Source of the DNA: Chitinophaga pinensis
GTDB lineage: Bacteria > Bacteroidota > Bacteroidia > M30B66
NCBI GenBank assembly: GCA_943333015.1
Contig: CALQRR010000106.1
Coordinates: 1-6,205 of the forward strand
Direction of reading: 5' to 3'
DNA length: 6,205 nt
In this document: piece by piece, positions 5,709 through 6,205 of the stretch
How positions within the stretch are numbered: the stretch's first letter is position 1
Layout of the letters: each line of letters begins with the position of its first letter
Translations under genes and position numbers: made by a program
Notes under the pieces: model-generated
Seen by the model: the letters and a program-made list of their open reading frames with translations, nothing else
The model's database searches: none
What the model was told of the DNA's origin: nothing

Positions 5709-6205
5709 ATGAAAACAGTTACTCTTTATCGCAACGCACAAAATATCTGGTTTCTTATCCTTACCTATTTCCTTTTAGGAGCCACCATCGCTACCGCACA
5801 AATACCCAACAGCGGATTCGAAAATTGGGTAAGTGCGGGCAATCATTTAAATCCGGTAGGTTGGTGGACAGCCAATGATTCTATCACTTCTGGAAATCAG
5901 TTTCCCGCGACCCGATCAACAGATCATTACCCGGAGGCAATCGGCAATTATTCAATTCGATTAGAAAACAACATCGCTTTACTTCCGCATGTTACTGCGT
6001 TCGGCATAACATGGACGGGTGACTACAGTGGAAATAATTATCCCGCTTTTGTCGTGAGCGGACATCCAACGTCCCTCTGCGGGTATTATAGATTCCAGCC
6101 TCTAAACAACGATACCATGGAAATACATATCCGTATGTATAAAAATGGTGTTGACATTGCTGGAGGCAGTTTTAAAAGCCCTGTGACGACAAAAGACTGG
6201 TCTTC
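5709..6205 (+). CDS. Exported protein, PCMD-like / T9SS cargo class, 3' end outside window
   Basis: The frame is open from the ATG at 5709 to the window edge, giving 165 residues of an incomplete protein. Residues 1-30 form a signal peptide (charged start, hydrophobic 13-24, cleavage after ATA) with Gln31 first in the mature chain. The mature start IPNSGFENW (32-40), followed by NPVGWWT (48-54), GNYSIRL (79-85) and CGYYRF.P...D (124-135), is the pattern of a group of Bacteroidota secreted proteins with a jelly-roll-like N-terminal domain related to the PCMD (putative carbohydrate metabolism) class, which usually end in a T9SS sorting domain. Carbohydrate binding is a family-level guess. The C-terminus, including any sorting domain, is not visible. 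It lies 47 bp after the ELWxxDGT gene on the same strand, with no terminator between, so a shared transcript is plausible. Confidence 0.82.
   Translation, partial: MKTVTLYRNAQNIWFLILTYFLLGATIATAQIPNSGFENWVSAGNHLNPVGWWTANDSITSGNQFPATRSTDHYPEAIGNYSIRLENNIALLPHVTAFGITWTGDYSGNNYPAFVVSGHPTSLCGYYRFQPLNNDTMEIHIRMYKNGVDIAGGSFKSPVTTKDWS

Overview
The window looks like chromosomal DNA of a Bacteroidota bacterium, plausibly Flavobacteriales or a nearby order; the genus cannot be fixed from the sequence. The evidence is a PorP/SprF-type outer-membrane protein, a DUF4476 protein, a type A C-terminal sorting domain of the type IX secretion system (T9SS), ELWxxDGT repeats, weak or absent Shine-Dalgarno sequences, and four signal peptides that all place Gln directly after the predicted cleavage site, as is typical of this phylum.

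Layout. Bases 1-357 hold no convincing gene. They contain a heptamer tandem repeat (16-60) and a hairpin-rich, locally GC-rich stretch (about 125-335). Bases 358-2783 carry two minus-strand genes read right to left: a multi-pass GT-C-like glycosyltransferase (1353-2783), then a PorP/SprF-family barrel protein (358-1305), 47 bp apart and probably co-transcribed. A 67-bp divergent gap separates them from a plus-strand gene for a secreted or periplasmic protein with Q/N/Y-rich repeats and a C-terminal DUF4476 domain (2851-3678), closed by a clear intrinsic terminator. A non-coding stretch of about 310 bp follows, with dyad sequences and a possible Bacteroidota -7 box. Next come a nine-repeat ELWxxDGT protein with a T9SS type A sorting domain (4039-5661) and, 47 bp on, the 5' part of another exported protein resembling the PCMD/T9SS-cargo class, cut by the window end (5709-6205).

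Working together. Four of five genes encode exported proteins and the fifth is a membrane glycosyltransferase, so this is a cell-envelope and secretion neighbourhood. At least one product (4039-5661) is a probable T9SS cargo, and the PorP/SprF protein belongs to a family tied to T9SS. Nothing in the sequence proves that these genes form one dedicated system. No RNA gene, insertion sequence or CRISPR array was recognised.
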